Shown: positions 9,926 to 18,406 of the stretch, one piece after another | Position numbering within the stretch: position 1 is the stretch's first letter | How the letters are laid out: each line of letters starts with the position of its first letter | DNA from: Mariniblastus sp. | Lineage (GTDB): Bacteria > Planctomycetota > Planctomycetia > Pirellulales > Pirellulaceae | Assembly: GCA_028823415.1 (NCBI GenBank) | Contig: JAPKBL010000005.1 | Location: 19,574 to 83,573 of the forward strand | DNA: 64,000 nt | Direction: 5' to 3' | Program-made: the position numbers and the translations under genes | Notes under the pieces: model-generated | Database searches by the model: none | Told to the model about the DNA's origin: nothing | What the model saw: only the letters and a program-made list of their open reading frames with translations

Positions 9926-10396
9926 AATAGTGGGAAGGGTAGGAGTGAAGAATGGCCCATTAATGATAGTCGACCATTAAGTGGTAGAAGCGATGCTGGT
10001 GAACTCAATTGACGCGTGTATCACTGTCACCAGTGGACGCTGGAGTCTGATACGTCGACGACTGTTAGATTTTACAATCGTAATACAGCGAGGATTACTG
10101 AAGTTCAGTCATTGCCGGATTTCAGTCATTGCCGGATTTCAGTCATTGCCGGATTTCAGTTTAACTGTTTCCATCGCAATCGCCAGTGCTCATTTTGAAC
10201 CGCTGTTGGGTTGTGGGCTGTCGTACCACTTCAGTCATAACTGGGGATCGGAAGGTAACAGATAATCTATTTTTCCCGATTTCTTCCAGTTCTGCTCCCC
10301 AATGCTGCGCCCCGGTTGCGGCTATTGCGTTCATCAATTAACAATTTCATTGAGTTCATTGCGGAACCGGTAGATTATTCTTCATAGAGAAAACGC
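9926..10396. other. Divergent intergenic region with a short tandem repeat
   Basis: A 471-base region between the PHP-domain gene (minus) and the glycosyltransferase gene (plus). Its main feature is the 17-base tandem repeat described separately. Otherwise I see AT-rich flanks and no gene-like frame. Promoters for both genes must lie here, but no clear boxes stand out. Confidence 0.5.
10104..10160. repeat. 17-base tandem repeat, 3.3 copies
   Basis: The unit TTCAGTCATTGCCGGAT occurs three times without mismatch (10104-10120, 10121-10137, 10138-10154), followed by a partial TTCAGT. It lies in the intergenic region about 240 bases before the glycosyltransferase start. It is too short and too exact for a CRISPR array; it looks like a slippage-prone minisatellite. 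Confidence 0.9.
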
Positions 10397-11578
10397 ATGT
10401 ACGAGTGGACGGTTATTTTACGAGCGATCGGTATTCTAACGGTAGTCATTTGGTGTCTCAGTTGGGTGCGGGCCTGGTGGCATTCCAGGCAGTATGGCGA
10501 AATTCCCACGGGGGTAGCAGTGGGAGAGAACCAGTCAGATGTCTTGCCCGAGTTGTCTGTTTTGGTTCCAGCCTGTAACGAGGCGACGAGTATTGAATCG
10601 ACCGCAACGAGCCTGTTGAATCAAACCTACCCAAATCTGCAGTTGATTTTTATCAACGATCGTTCGACGGACCAGACGGGTGAGATCATTGACCGCCTGG
10701 CCAAACAGAATCAGCGGATCACCGCGATTCACATTGACACCTTACCCGATGGCTGGCTGGGCAAGGTTCATGCATTGCACGTGGCGACGGAACAGGCCAC
10801 CGGTGACTGGTTGTTGTATACCGACGCGGACGTTGGTTTTGAATCGAATGCGCTCACCGAAATTATGCAATTCGCTCAAGCCAATCATATCGATCATTTG
10901 GCGGGACTTCCCCGGATGAAACCGGCAGGTATTTTAATTGAAATAGCGATCGCCGCATTTTACACGAGCTCGATGTTTTTTGTTTCAGCTAAGAGGGTTG
11001 CCAATTCGGATGATCCGCTGGCGGTAGGTGTCGGTGCTCTGAACTTGGTTCGCGCGAGCGCTTTGAGACAGACGGAGGGTTTTGAATGGTTGAAAATGGA
11101 AACGATCGACGATGTCGGTTTGGGGCTAATGATGAAACGTGGCGGTGGGCGTGCGATGGTTGTCCGGGCCGGAGATCAAATTTCGTTGCAGTGGTATCAA
11201 AATCTGGCTGAGATGGCCGGTGGATTGGAGAAGAATAGTCCCGGGCTAACTAAATACAGTGTGGTCCGTGCGATGGGGTTGTTAGCAATACTTCCGGTGG
11301 CTGTATTCGGATTTCTTTGTACCTTTTATCTTCCGTTGGCAGGGGTCGCAGCGGCTTGGGCTGCAAGTGTGTTGTTCCCATTGTTGATCATGTCGACGTT
11401 CTCTCGCCAATCTTCGTTATCACGGATGAGTTTCTTTTTGTTTCCCGTCGGTTTAGCTCTGTTGTGGATTATTTTTTCCCGTGCATTATTTTTGTTATGG
11501 CAGAGAGGTGGCGTGCAATGGCGCGGGACGCAATACGGGATTAGCCAATTGAGGCAGGGCCAGCGGCTCGAATTGTGA
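10397..11578 (+). CDS. Membrane glycosyltransferase, family 2
   Basis: A 393-residue GT2 enzyme. It has one N-terminal membrane segment (about residues 7-26), a GT-A domain starting PELSVLVPACNEA at residue 51, the nucleotide-binding INDRSTDQT near 86-94, the DxD-type motif TDADV (Asp143, Asp145), and three to four hydrophobic segments near the C-terminus (about 300-375). The layout resembles the hopanoid-associated HpnB-type glycosyltransferases and other lipid-linked sugar transferases that act on the inner membrane. The acceptor cannot be read from the sequence. ATG with GAGAAAAC upstream. It converges with the dGTPase-like gene after 56 bases. Confidence 0.82.
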   Translation: MYEWTVILRAIGILTVVIWCLSWVRAWWHSRQYGEIPTGVAVGENQSDVLPELSVLVPACNEATSIESTATSLLNQTYPNLQLIFINDRSTDQTGEIIDRLAKQNQRITAIHIDTLPDGWLGKVHALHVATEQATGDWLLYTDADVGFESNALTEIMQFAQANHIDHLAGLPRMKPAGILIEIAIAAFYTSSMFFVSAKRVANSDDPLAVGVGALNLVRASALRQTEGFEWLKMETIDDVGLGLMMKRGGGRAMVVRAGDQISLQWYQNLAEMAGGLEKNSPGLTKYSVVRAMGLLAILPVAVFGFLCTFYLPLAGVAAAWAASVLFPLLIMSTFSRQSSLSRMSFFLFPVGLALLWIIFSRALFLLWQRGGVQWRGTQYGISQLRQGQRLEL

Positions 11579-11634
11579 GCCTGGAGGAGGCTGCCGGTCA
11601 ATTTTTATTTCTCGATGAAGAGTGGGGATTTTCT

Positions 11635-12948
11635 CTAATTGAATCCATTGATCGAGTTTGAAATCTCGATTGCCCGATCATCCGTCATTCCAGAGATGAA
11701 ATCCAGGGTATGGTGAATCCACCACACGAATGGCTGTTTCGCGTTTGCCGCCAAATAGTCCTGGCTCCAGGCGAGTGAGAGACAGCGTTGTGCGATGAAC
11801 GGCACCGAGTGTAGATCTTGATGTTCCGACAACGCGTAGGTTGCTTTTCCAAGAGCTTTCAAGATCCTCCCCATGACTTGATAGGATCCTATCTCAACGC
11901 GAATTTTTTTTTCAGCCGTGAAGATCTTGGTCGTATTTGCTTTCTTGACCGATGCAAAACATTCTGAGTCTTGCGGAGAGAGTCCCGCTTTTAGATCGTC
12001 AACGCGATTCCCGGACATGATCTCGTCATAGTTCGATACGAACACATCCCAAAACGCCTCAATCAGGCGGCCGATGACCTCCGCGCGAAGCTGCGGCAGA
12101 TTTGCCTTGTCGTGGTATTCCTTTTTTTTGTCACCAAGCAGACCGAAGTAAAGCTCACGAGCCTCGCTGGGCGAGATTTCGTTAATCTCAACGGCGTCTT
12201 CAATGTCGATGACGCGGTAACAAATATCATCCGCAGCTTCGGACAAAAACGACATTGGATGCCTGGTAAATTCGTCACCCTTAAAAAGGCCCATTTCTGC
12301 AAAAATGGTTTTTGCTATTTCCTCTTCGCTGGAAAAAAAGTTGTACTTGCCGAGATTCTTGGCCCTCGGATCTGTTGATGTCCAAGGGTACTTCACCATT
12401 GTTCCGAGAGAGCAGTAGGTAAAGTGGAGGTAGGCAAGTTCTCCGAGGTCTTTGCGAGAGGCGAGTCTAAACCCTTGGGCATTTCCTTCAAAAATCAAGA
12501 CATCTGCTTTAAGTCCTTCATCGTTAAAATCCGGTGGAAAAAACTCACGGGAGTGACTCTCAAGCCATTCCCGAATCGCGTATTCCCCTGCGTGACCAAA
12601 AGGTGGATTGCCAATGTCATGAGCCAGTGAAGCGGCCATCAGCGAAAAAGCGATATCATACTCATTGATCGAATTTGGAAGTTCTCCTTTTTCCTCTAGC
12701 AACTGGCCGAGTCGTCTTCCAAACGACCGGGCAACCGAAGCGACTTCGAGTGAATGGGTCAGTCGATTGTGAATGTGAGCATTCTCTTCCATCGGGTGGA
12801 CTTGGGTCTTTTTTCCAAGCCGCCGAAACGAAGACGAGTAGATTGCGCGATCATAGTCCGTTTCAAACGAACTTCGGGATTTGACCGCATCCTTTGACGG
12901 GGTTGCATGGCGCGAGGTGCAGAGTAATTTTTGCCAGTCAAGTTTCAT
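11635..12948 (-). CDS. dgt: dGTPase-like HD-domain triphosphohydrolase
   Basis: A 437-residue cytoplasmic protein of the deoxyguanosinetriphosphate triphosphohydrolase family, which hydrolyses dGTP (or other dNTPs) to the nucleoside and triphosphate. The N-terminus (MKLDWQKLL, then DYDRAIYSSSFRRLGKKTQV) is typical of the family. The HD metal site is seen as His65 in NRLTHSLEV, His110-Asp111 in SLAHDIGNPPFGHAGE, and a later Asp in AADDICY. The length fits the long E. coli-like class. I start at the ATG at 12948 because the 18 residues upstream (MQMPARNIIAGAANAERN) do not fit the family start. No operon partner is evident. Confidence 0.88.
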   Translation of the reverse strand: MKLDWQKLLCTSRHATPSKDAVKSRSSFETDYDRAIYSSSFRRLGKKTQVHPMEENAHIHNRLTHSLEVASVARSFGRRLGQLLEEKGELPNSINEYDIAFSLMAASLAHDIGNPPFGHAGEYAIREWLESHSREFFPPDFNDEGLKADVLIFEGNAQGFRLASRKDLGELAYLHFTYCSLGTMVKYPWTSTDPRAKNLGKYNFFSSEEEIAKTIFAEMGLFKGDEFTRHPMSFLSEAADDICYRVIDIEDAVEINEISPSEARELYFGLLGDKKKEYHDKANLPQLRAEVIGRLIEAFWDVFVSNYDEIMSGNRVDDLKAGLSPQDSECFASVKKANTTKIFTAEKKIRVEIGSYQVMGRILKALGKATYALSEHQDLHSVPFIAQRCLSLAWSQDYLAANAKQPFVWWIHHTLDFISGMTDDRAIEISNSINGFN

Positions 12949-13084
12949 GTTGCGTTCTGCATTTGCTGCGCCGGCGATTATGTTGCGAGCTGGCATCTGC
13001 ACCTTGCGGTCCTATCGAGTTGTCGCGGTGGTTGTTTTCTATTGACGACCGATAACGATCTAGCCCGGATTCACTTGAGGCGAA

Positions 13085-13113
13085 TCTTTCGGTCGGCGCG
13101 GCCGACCGAAAGA
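13085..13113. other. Perfect 13-bp inverted repeat (hairpin)
   Basis: TCTTTCGGTCGGC, a three-base loop GCG, then the exact complement. It lies between the sulfatase stop (13200) and the dGTPase start (12948), about 90 bases past the sulfatase end in the direction of transcription. There is no T-run after it on either strand, so it is not a classic intrinsic terminator; it could still stabilise the sulfatase mRNA 3' end or be an extragenic palindrome. Confidence 0.8.
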
Positions 13114-13199
13114 CGCCAACCATCCGAACAACGAGCAAGTCATGGGAAGTTCTTAATGACGTCTTCAGTGGAGCGCGCGTCTTTTGTTTTATTAATCCA

Positions 13200-15092
13200 C
13201 TATTTGTCTTGGACGTAAACTTTCACCGTATCGGTGAACGCGGGAAGTTGGATATTTTTGCCGATGTCACGCGCCTTTACCGAAAACGTCACCCCGTATT
13301 CTGTGAACTTTCCGGGGACGGGGCCGGGATTGTCATGCGTGCCCATTTGTTTGGAGGACGTAATTTTGCAGAATCCTTTGGGAAGTTTCTTGGTCAGGAT
13401 CGGTTGCGGGACGTCGGGGTAACGTGCGTCAGAGTGTTGGTTGTTGATCCAATTTTTCAAACCTTCCTTGGTGGTGTTGTTGTTGAACTGATAGACCACG
13501 CTTGTGACAGGAAAGGTCTCGTCTTGGTTGTCGATTTTCATTACCAGAACCGACTGTTGTTTTTCAAAGGTGTAGAAGACGAGGGTGTTCCGATAGCCAA
13601 GCATCGAATATGAAATTTCGACTTTCTTGGGTTTTATTTGATCTTTGATCTCCTGTTGATTCGCTGAAGCCCAGCCATGGCCTGTCGATAACTTTGGAGC
13701 GGTCGTTTTGATCTCTGGGATTTCACCGAGCGGCGCCAGTGTTGTAGCCCAAGCCGCATGTTTGGTGGCCATTTGTTTCACGATTTTCGGATGTTTTGCA
13801 GCGACGTCCTGTTCTTCCCTTGGATCTGATTTGAGATCAAATAATTGCCACGGATCCTTGTCGTATTTCTTGTAGAGTCGCCAATCTTTCCAGCGAACGG
13901 CGATTAAATGACGACGAACCGCGTCGCCCGGTTCGTTGTTGAGCCAGTGTAGATACTCATGTGCATCGCTGGTTTGTTCACCTTGGAGGTATGGAAACAG
14001 ATCCACTCCATCACAGTGTTGGGGGATGGGCTGGCCAACCAGCGAGGCGATCGTGGAGTAGAAATCAAAGTTGGCGATTAAGCCGTCATGCTGTTTTCCT
14101 TGGGGGAGCGTTCCGGGCATGGAAAAGATTGTGGGCACGCGCACCCAGCCTTCTTTTTGCGTTCCGTTTCCTTTCCCACCTGTATAGGGAGCGGAGGATC
14201 CGCCTTCGCTACCATTGGCGCCATTGTCGCTGGTAAAGATCACCAGTGTATTCTCACGCAAGCCCTGTTGGTTTAGGGCATTGATTAGCTTGCCAACTTG
14301 ATCATCGACCGCGACGATCGCGCCAGCGAGTTTACGGCGGTTACCCTTGGCGGTGGTCCGTGCCATCAGACGTTCAGGGGCTTCGACACTTGGCGAGTGG
14401 ACTGCTTCAGGCGACCAGTAGAGAAAAAAGGGCTCTTCTTTGTGCCGTTTCACAAAATCGGTCATCGAGTCGCCATCGTAATCGGTCAACCACATGGTCT
14501 CGCCAGCTTCATTGACACAAAAGTACTTTGACCCACTCTTTTTTGCAGCGATTTGTTGCATCGCTTTCGGCAGCTTGGCAATCTCTTGTTTGGTGTATTT
14601 TTTCTTTGGCGGGGTTTTTGCGATTTCGGTGAATCCCACTTGGAGGGGGCGTTGTAACTTGGTTCCGATATCCCATTTGCCGATCTGCCCGGTGACGTAG
14701 CCGTTATCGGAAAGGAACTTTGCGAGCGTGGGTCGGTCCTCTGGAATGGGCAGTCCGCGCGACATGCCATACTTACCGAATCGTTGCCCATATTGGCCCA
14801 TGATCATGCTGCATCGACTTGGACAGCACGGAGGGTTGGTGATGTAAGACGCCGTGCACTGAACGCCTTCGGCGGCCAGACGATCGATATGAGGTGTCGG
14901 GATATCCTCACATCCAAAACAACCAATGTCCCCGAATCCCAAATCGTCAATGTAAATTAAGATGACATTGGGGGCGTCCTGATTTGGTCGGGCTTGAGCT
15001 GGAACATCGGGCCGCTCAGCAGCATTGCCCTGTCTTGCAAAGACGCAAAGAACGAAAAGAACGAAAAAGATAATTAGCGTGATTTGTTTCAT
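13200..15092 (-). CDS. Secreted sulfatase with C-terminal extension
   Basis: A 630-residue sulfatase that should remove sulfate esters from sugars. Signal peptide 1-24. The metal-binding start YIDDLGFGD is at 47-56, and the formylglycine motif CCPSR is at residues 89-93 with Cys89 as the residue to be converted. The family motif IFTSDNGANGSEGG and the substrate-loop GGKGNG follow. A beta-rich tail of about 120 residues after position 510 is not part of the usual catalytic fold. ATG at 15092 is preferred because AGGGA lies just upstream and it begins a signal peptide. It follows the Gfo/Idh/MocA oxidoreductase gene after 43 bases, so the two probably share a transcript and a substrate pathway. 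Conversion needs a separate formylglycine-generating enzyme; none is obvious nearby. Confidence 0.9.
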   Translation of the reverse strand: MKQITLIIFFVLFVLCVFARQGNAAERPDVPAQARPNQDAPNVILIYIDDLGFGDIGCFGCEDIPTPHIDRLAAEGVQCTASYITNPPCCPSRCSMIMGQYGQRFGKYGMSRGLPIPEDRPTLAKFLSDNGYVTGQIGKWDIGTKLQRPLQVGFTEIAKTPPKKKYTKQEIAKLPKAMQQIAAKKSGSKYFCVNEAGETMWLTDYDGDSMTDFVKRHKEEPFFLYWSPEAVHSPSVEAPERLMARTTAKGNRRKLAGAIVAVDDQVGKLINALNQQGLRENTLVIFTSDNGANGSEGGSSAPYTGGKGNGTQKEGWVRVPTIFSMPGTLPQGKQHDGLIANFDFYSTIASLVGQPIPQHCDGVDLFPYLQGEQTSDAHEYLHWLNNEPGDAVRRHLIAVRWKDWRLYKKYDKDPWQLFDLKSDPREEQDVAAKHPKIVKQMATKHAAWATTLAPLGEIPEIKTTAPKLSTGHGWASANQQEIKDQIKPKKVEISYSMLGYRNTLVFYTFEKQQSVLVMKIDNQDETFPVTSVVYQFNNNTTKEGLKNWINNQHSDARYPDVPQPILTKKLPKGFCKITSSKQMGTHDNPGPVPGKFTEYGVTFSVKARDIGKNIQLPAFTDTVKVYVQDK

Positions 15093-15135
15093 TGGGTTCC
15101 CTGATCGTAAATGTTTGCCGCTTCGCGTGGTGATT

Positions 15136-16605
15136 TTAATTTCCACTGGGATCTTTGCCGTCCACCCACGGTCCAGCGAGTTTCATATGGGTGGGGTCCT
15201 CGAGCACGCTACCGGTGTCGCCGGCATTCCAACCGGCAATATGATTAGGCTTGCCTCGCTCGGTGGATTTTTTTTCCCACCGCGTCGCCCAGGTTGAATC
15301 GGCTTCTTTGACCGAGTGTGTCTGGTCATCGAAGAAATAGGCTTTCCCTGTGCGATAGCTTTTCGCGCCGAGAAGCACGGTTGTGATGGCCGCTGCTCCC
15401 AACAGCGGATCATTGTTACACATCGCCGGATCTTCGGCCACCATCGCGTCGATCCAGTTCTTGAAATGCGTATAGGTTGAGTCTACCTTTTGGGTTGCAA
15501 TGCGTTCCTGTTTCAATTTGCTATTCCGGGTGACTTGAGGTCGTTCCGGGATGTAATCAAACCCATCAAAACTCTCGCCTGTTCCAAACACAAAAGACCC
15601 GTGATGCCCTCGGATGGTTTGTTGAATGGGTGTGTTGGCACAAGCCATCGTCGCGGTCACCAGTCCCTGAACCCCTTCATTGAAATCGGCAACAACCGTT
15701 GCCACGTCAGGAACGGTTCGTCCGTCGTACTCGAGGAAAATGCCTCCCGCGCCCACGACTCGTCCCGGGAATCGAAGCCCAGTGGCCTTAAACATTGACG
15801 TGGTGCGATGCACAAACAAGTCGGTGAACATTCCTGAACCGTATTCCCAGAAACGACGCCACTGTCCGAATTTTTCGCGATCAAAAGTCTCGTACTTTGC
15901 CAGTCCTTCTTCAACGCCGAGCCATCGTTTCCAGTCGATGTTGTCCGGCGTCATTTCTTTTTCAAGCTTTTGGCTTCGCCATTGTCCTTGTGCTGAATTC
16001 CGGAAAAACTCGGTCTGGTACTGGAGCACTTTGCCGAGTTTCCCGGCCTGCAACATTTCGTTGACTTGTCCCCACAATGGCAAGCTCGTCGATTGGACAC
16101 CAACTTGCATGACCTTGCCCGATTTTTGCCACGTCTTCATCACGTCGATGGCTTCTTCGACGGTCTTGGTCATTGGTTTTTCGCAATAAACGTTCAGCCC
16201 TTTTTCGAGTGAATCAATGGCTTGTTTAGCATGCCAATGGTCTGGCGTGCCGATGCAGACTGCGTCCAGGTTCGATTTCTCAATCATTTCCAGATAGTCA
16301 ACGAACTGCCCCGGTGCCTGTCCCGTTTCCTGCTCGATGTACTTGGCTGCTCTTTCGCGGTGCTTATTGTAGACATCACAGACTGCGACTAGTTCAATCG
16401 GCTGGCCTTCCCCTTGAAGTTTGCACAATGTTTTTACATGAGCTCTGAATCCCCGTCCGCCGGGGCCAATGAAGCCGATTCGGATTTTAGCATTGGCCAA
16501 CGACGAAGACTCTGCCGAAGCTACCGAGGTAAAGGCCGCCATGGAGGCGACCGCGGTCGCGGATTGTTTGATAAAGTCACGTCGGTTCTTATTTGATTCT
16601 GACAT
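15136..16605 (-). CDS. Gfo/Idh/MocA-family oxidoreductase with Tat signal
   Basis: A 489-residue NAD(P)-dependent oxidoreductase of the glucose-fructose oxidoreductase / inositol dehydrogenase group, exported folded by the Tat system. Evidence: twin-arginine signal KNRRDFIKQS at residues 7-15 and a hydrophobic stretch to about 32, a Rossmann fold IRIGFIGPGGRGFRAH, a typical DAVCIGTPDHWHAKQA, and NVYCEKPMTKT near 140 with the conserved EKP Lys. The C-terminal substrate domain continues to the end. Planctomycetes carry many such periplasmic enzymes; they oxidise or epimerise sugars bound with a tightly held cofactor. It precedes the sulfatase gene in a likely operon, which suggests sulfated-sugar use. 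The ATG at 16605 gives the Tat signal a normal short n-region; the upstream ATG would add 21 residues. Confidence 0.9.
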   Translation of the reverse strand: MSESNKNRRDFIKQSATAVASMAAFTSVASAESSSLANAKIRIGFIGPGGRGFRAHVKTLCKLQGEGQPIELVAVCDVYNKHRERAAKYIEQETGQAPGQFVDYLEMIEKSNLDAVCIGTPDHWHAKQAIDSLEKGLNVYCEKPMTKTVEEAIDVMKTWQKSGKVMQVGVQSTSLPLWGQVNEMLQAGKLGKVLQYQTEFFRNSAQGQWRSQKLEKEMTPDNIDWKRWLGVEEGLAKYETFDREKFGQWRRFWEYGSGMFTDLFVHRTTSMFKATGLRFPGRVVGAGGIFLEYDGRTVPDVATVVADFNEGVQGLVTATMACANTPIQQTIRGHHGSFVFGTGESFDGFDYIPERPQVTRNSKLKQERIATQKVDSTYTHFKNWIDAMVAEDPAMCNNDPLLGAAAITTVLLGAKSYRTGKAYFFDDQTHSVKEADSTWATRWEKKSTERGKPNHIAGWNAGDTGSVLEDPTHMKLAGPWVDGKDPSGN

Positions 16606-16711
16606 CAGTTTTCTTTTTGGCAAGTATGAGATAGTGATCGTGGTAGAAAATTGGGGATGGATTTGCAATCAAGTCGAGCAAATCGATGAAGTTGCGGGAG
16701 ATGCCAAAAGG

Positions 16712-17737
16712 TTATTTTGGCATTGCCGCATTCGACTCGCCAGGCGCTGGCGGGGAACTTATTTTTAAATTGCGGTACCAGACTTCGGCACCGTGATCGG
16801 TAAGCATGATTCGGCCTTTTGCGTTGCGACCAAAATCAGGCACATCGTTAAATTTACTTTCAGCGACTCGTTTTTTCCATTCAGCGTTTCCAATGGTTGC
16901 CGAGGCAATTGGTTGTCCGTTTAGCCAATGGTCAATTCGGTTGCCTCGAGCAACGATCCGGCTCGTATTGAACTGGCCAGCGGGATTGATTTTTCGATTG
17001 GGATGAGGTTCGAAAAGAGCGTAGATAGAACCTGTGTCTTTCTTACTTGGAGGTTGGCCCGTCTTTCCGGAATCAAAAATTTGATATTCGTAGCCCAGCA
17101 TTTTGCGACCATATTTTCGGACGCGATACTTGATGCCACTATTGCCGCCTTTGGCAATTTTCCATTCAAATGAGAGGTCGAAATCACCGTATTGCTCGCG
17201 CGTGACGATGTTGCCAATTCGCTTTTTCCCTCGCTTGCGATGAATGGTTCCATTGTTCACCTCCCAACCGGAAGGGACAGGTTTGCCATTTTCAAGGCTC
17301 CAGTTGTCGAGCGATTTTCCGTCAAAAATTTCAGACAACCGTTGAGCTGGTTCCTGTTGAATTTCTGTGATCAGGTTGGGGGCTTCAAGTTGGTTGTCGT
17401 GGTCATGGATTGTTGGGATTCCGGTGGTCAACAGTGTGTTGGCCATGCCTAGTCGCGCATCATCAATTCCAGTGGGTAATCTGGATCGAGAGGGCGTGCC
17501 GGTGCCGGATGCTGAATGAGCGTCCGTGAAACGGAATCCTACTTTGGCAGGCGCATTCACGTGAGGCTTCTTGATTTTGGACTGCGGATTAAAAGCCGTG
17601 CAATCGCCATAGCCAAGATCGTCGGCGAGAATTAAGACGATGTTGGGTTGATCAGCCAGGCTCGCGGCTGAAATAAAGCAAAAAGTGAGGAATAGGTAAC
17701 TCACATTTGCGACTTGGCGTACGATCATAGTTGCCAT
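16712..17737 (-). CDS. Chimera: inactive sulfatase N-terminus fused to DUF1080 domain
   Basis: A 341-residue open frame of two mismatched parts. Residues 1-29 are a signal peptide. Residues 30-105 match the start of a sulfatase (PNIVLILADDLGYGDC, KKPHV, FTDAHSASG), but where active enzymes have Cys-x-P-S-R this one has GTPSR, with Gly80 in place of the formylglycine Cys, and the rest of the catalytic domain is absent. A short junction (about 106-135) leads into a full 3-keto-disaccharide hydrolase (DUF1080) jelly-roll domain at 136-330, beginning IFDGKSLDNW and ending near VWYRNLKI. The frame is intact with no stop, so it may be translated as a secreted DUF1080 protein carrying a fossil sulfatase stub as export leader. 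Two ATGs three codons apart can start it. The DUF1080 call is firm; any sulfatase activity is excluded on motif grounds. Confidence 0.8.
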   Translation of the reverse strand: MATMIVRQVANVSYLFLTFCFISAASLADQPNIVLILADDLGYGDCTAFNPQSKIKKPHVNAPAKVGFRFTDAHSASGTGTPSRSRLPTGIDDARLGMANTLLTTGIPTIHDHDNQLEAPNLITEIQQEPAQRLSEIFDGKSLDNWSLENGKPVPSGWEVNNGTIHRKRGKKRIGNIVTREQYGDFDLSFEWKIAKGGNSGIKYRVRKYGRKMLGYEYQIFDSGKTGQPPSKKDTGSIYALFEPHPNRKINPAGQFNTSRIVARGNRIDHWLNGQPIASATIGNAEWKKRVAESKFNDVPDFGRNAKGRIMLTDHGAEVWYRNLKISSPPAPGESNAAMPK

Positions 17738-17823
17738 ATTGTAAATCTTGCTGACTCGTCAAGGCAACTGAAATATAGAGTCTTTGTTGAATTGCGTACT
17801 TAAATTAAATGCAAGTTGATATT

Positions 17824-18111
17824 TTAGTTTTCAAAACTGTCAGGAATGCCATTCTCATCTTTATCTTCTAGCAGGGCTTGAATCTCCTGTGGCATTTCCT
17901 CGATGGAATTATACGTTTTGCCGTTATATTCGTAATTCGTTTTGGTCACGGTATTCTTAAGCTCAGGTGATCCTGAACGCAAACGCTCGAATGCGGTTCG
18001 AGCTTCTTCTGGCATGTCATCTAAACTGGCATACTTTTTTCCATTAAACACGTAAGATTCGGAAGTGGAATAAGAACGGAAGAATTTGGTGATTGCATTT
18101 CTAATTCCCAT
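17824..18111 (-). CDS. Small protein with two copies of a GKxYxSxxxMPxE motif
   Basis: A 95-residue protein with no recognised family. It has an internal duplication: residues 21-37 (YVFNGKKYASLDDMPEEA) and 60-77 (YEYNGKTYNSIEEMPQEI) share [FY]xGKxYxSxxxMPxE. The tail DKDENGIPDSFEN looks like a thrombospondin-type-3 or EF-hand-like calcium loop. The first 19 residues (MGIRNAITKFFRSYSTSES) are basic and amphipathic but not a cleavable signal. It lies alone on the minus strand, with 295 bases to the next gene upstream. The repeat and intact frame make it a likely real gene; the role is unknown. Confidence 0.6.
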   Translation of the reverse strand: MGIRNAITKFFRSYSTSESYVFNGKKYASLDDMPEEARTAFERLRSGSPELKNTVTKTNYEYNGKTYNSIEEMPQEIQALLEDKDENGIPDSFEN

Positions 18112-18406
18112 AGTGTTTTTCTGTTCTGCAAAAATAAAGTTGATTCGAGGAAACGCATTTAGAGAAGTGCATCTAAGATATCACACAGCTTAAACTTGCC
18201 AATGAAAAAATATGAATCTCAGTTGTGGTGCATTGTCCATGCGATTGGATGTAGAACAAGAAAGATGATGGTTTTGAACGTCACCGAGGATGTTTAGCGG
18301 CCATCTTGAGCCTGTTGAGATTGTCCGAGGGGGTAGGGCAGGCGGTCGCGGCGGTTCAATTACAAACGAGCTGGTTTAGCTAATTCATGATTTGTGGCAA
18401 CTTGTT

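Noticed and set aside
10104..10160. Tandem repeat considered as CRISPR or phage attachment site
   Set aside because: The copies are contiguous without spacers, and no integrase or tRNA is nearby.
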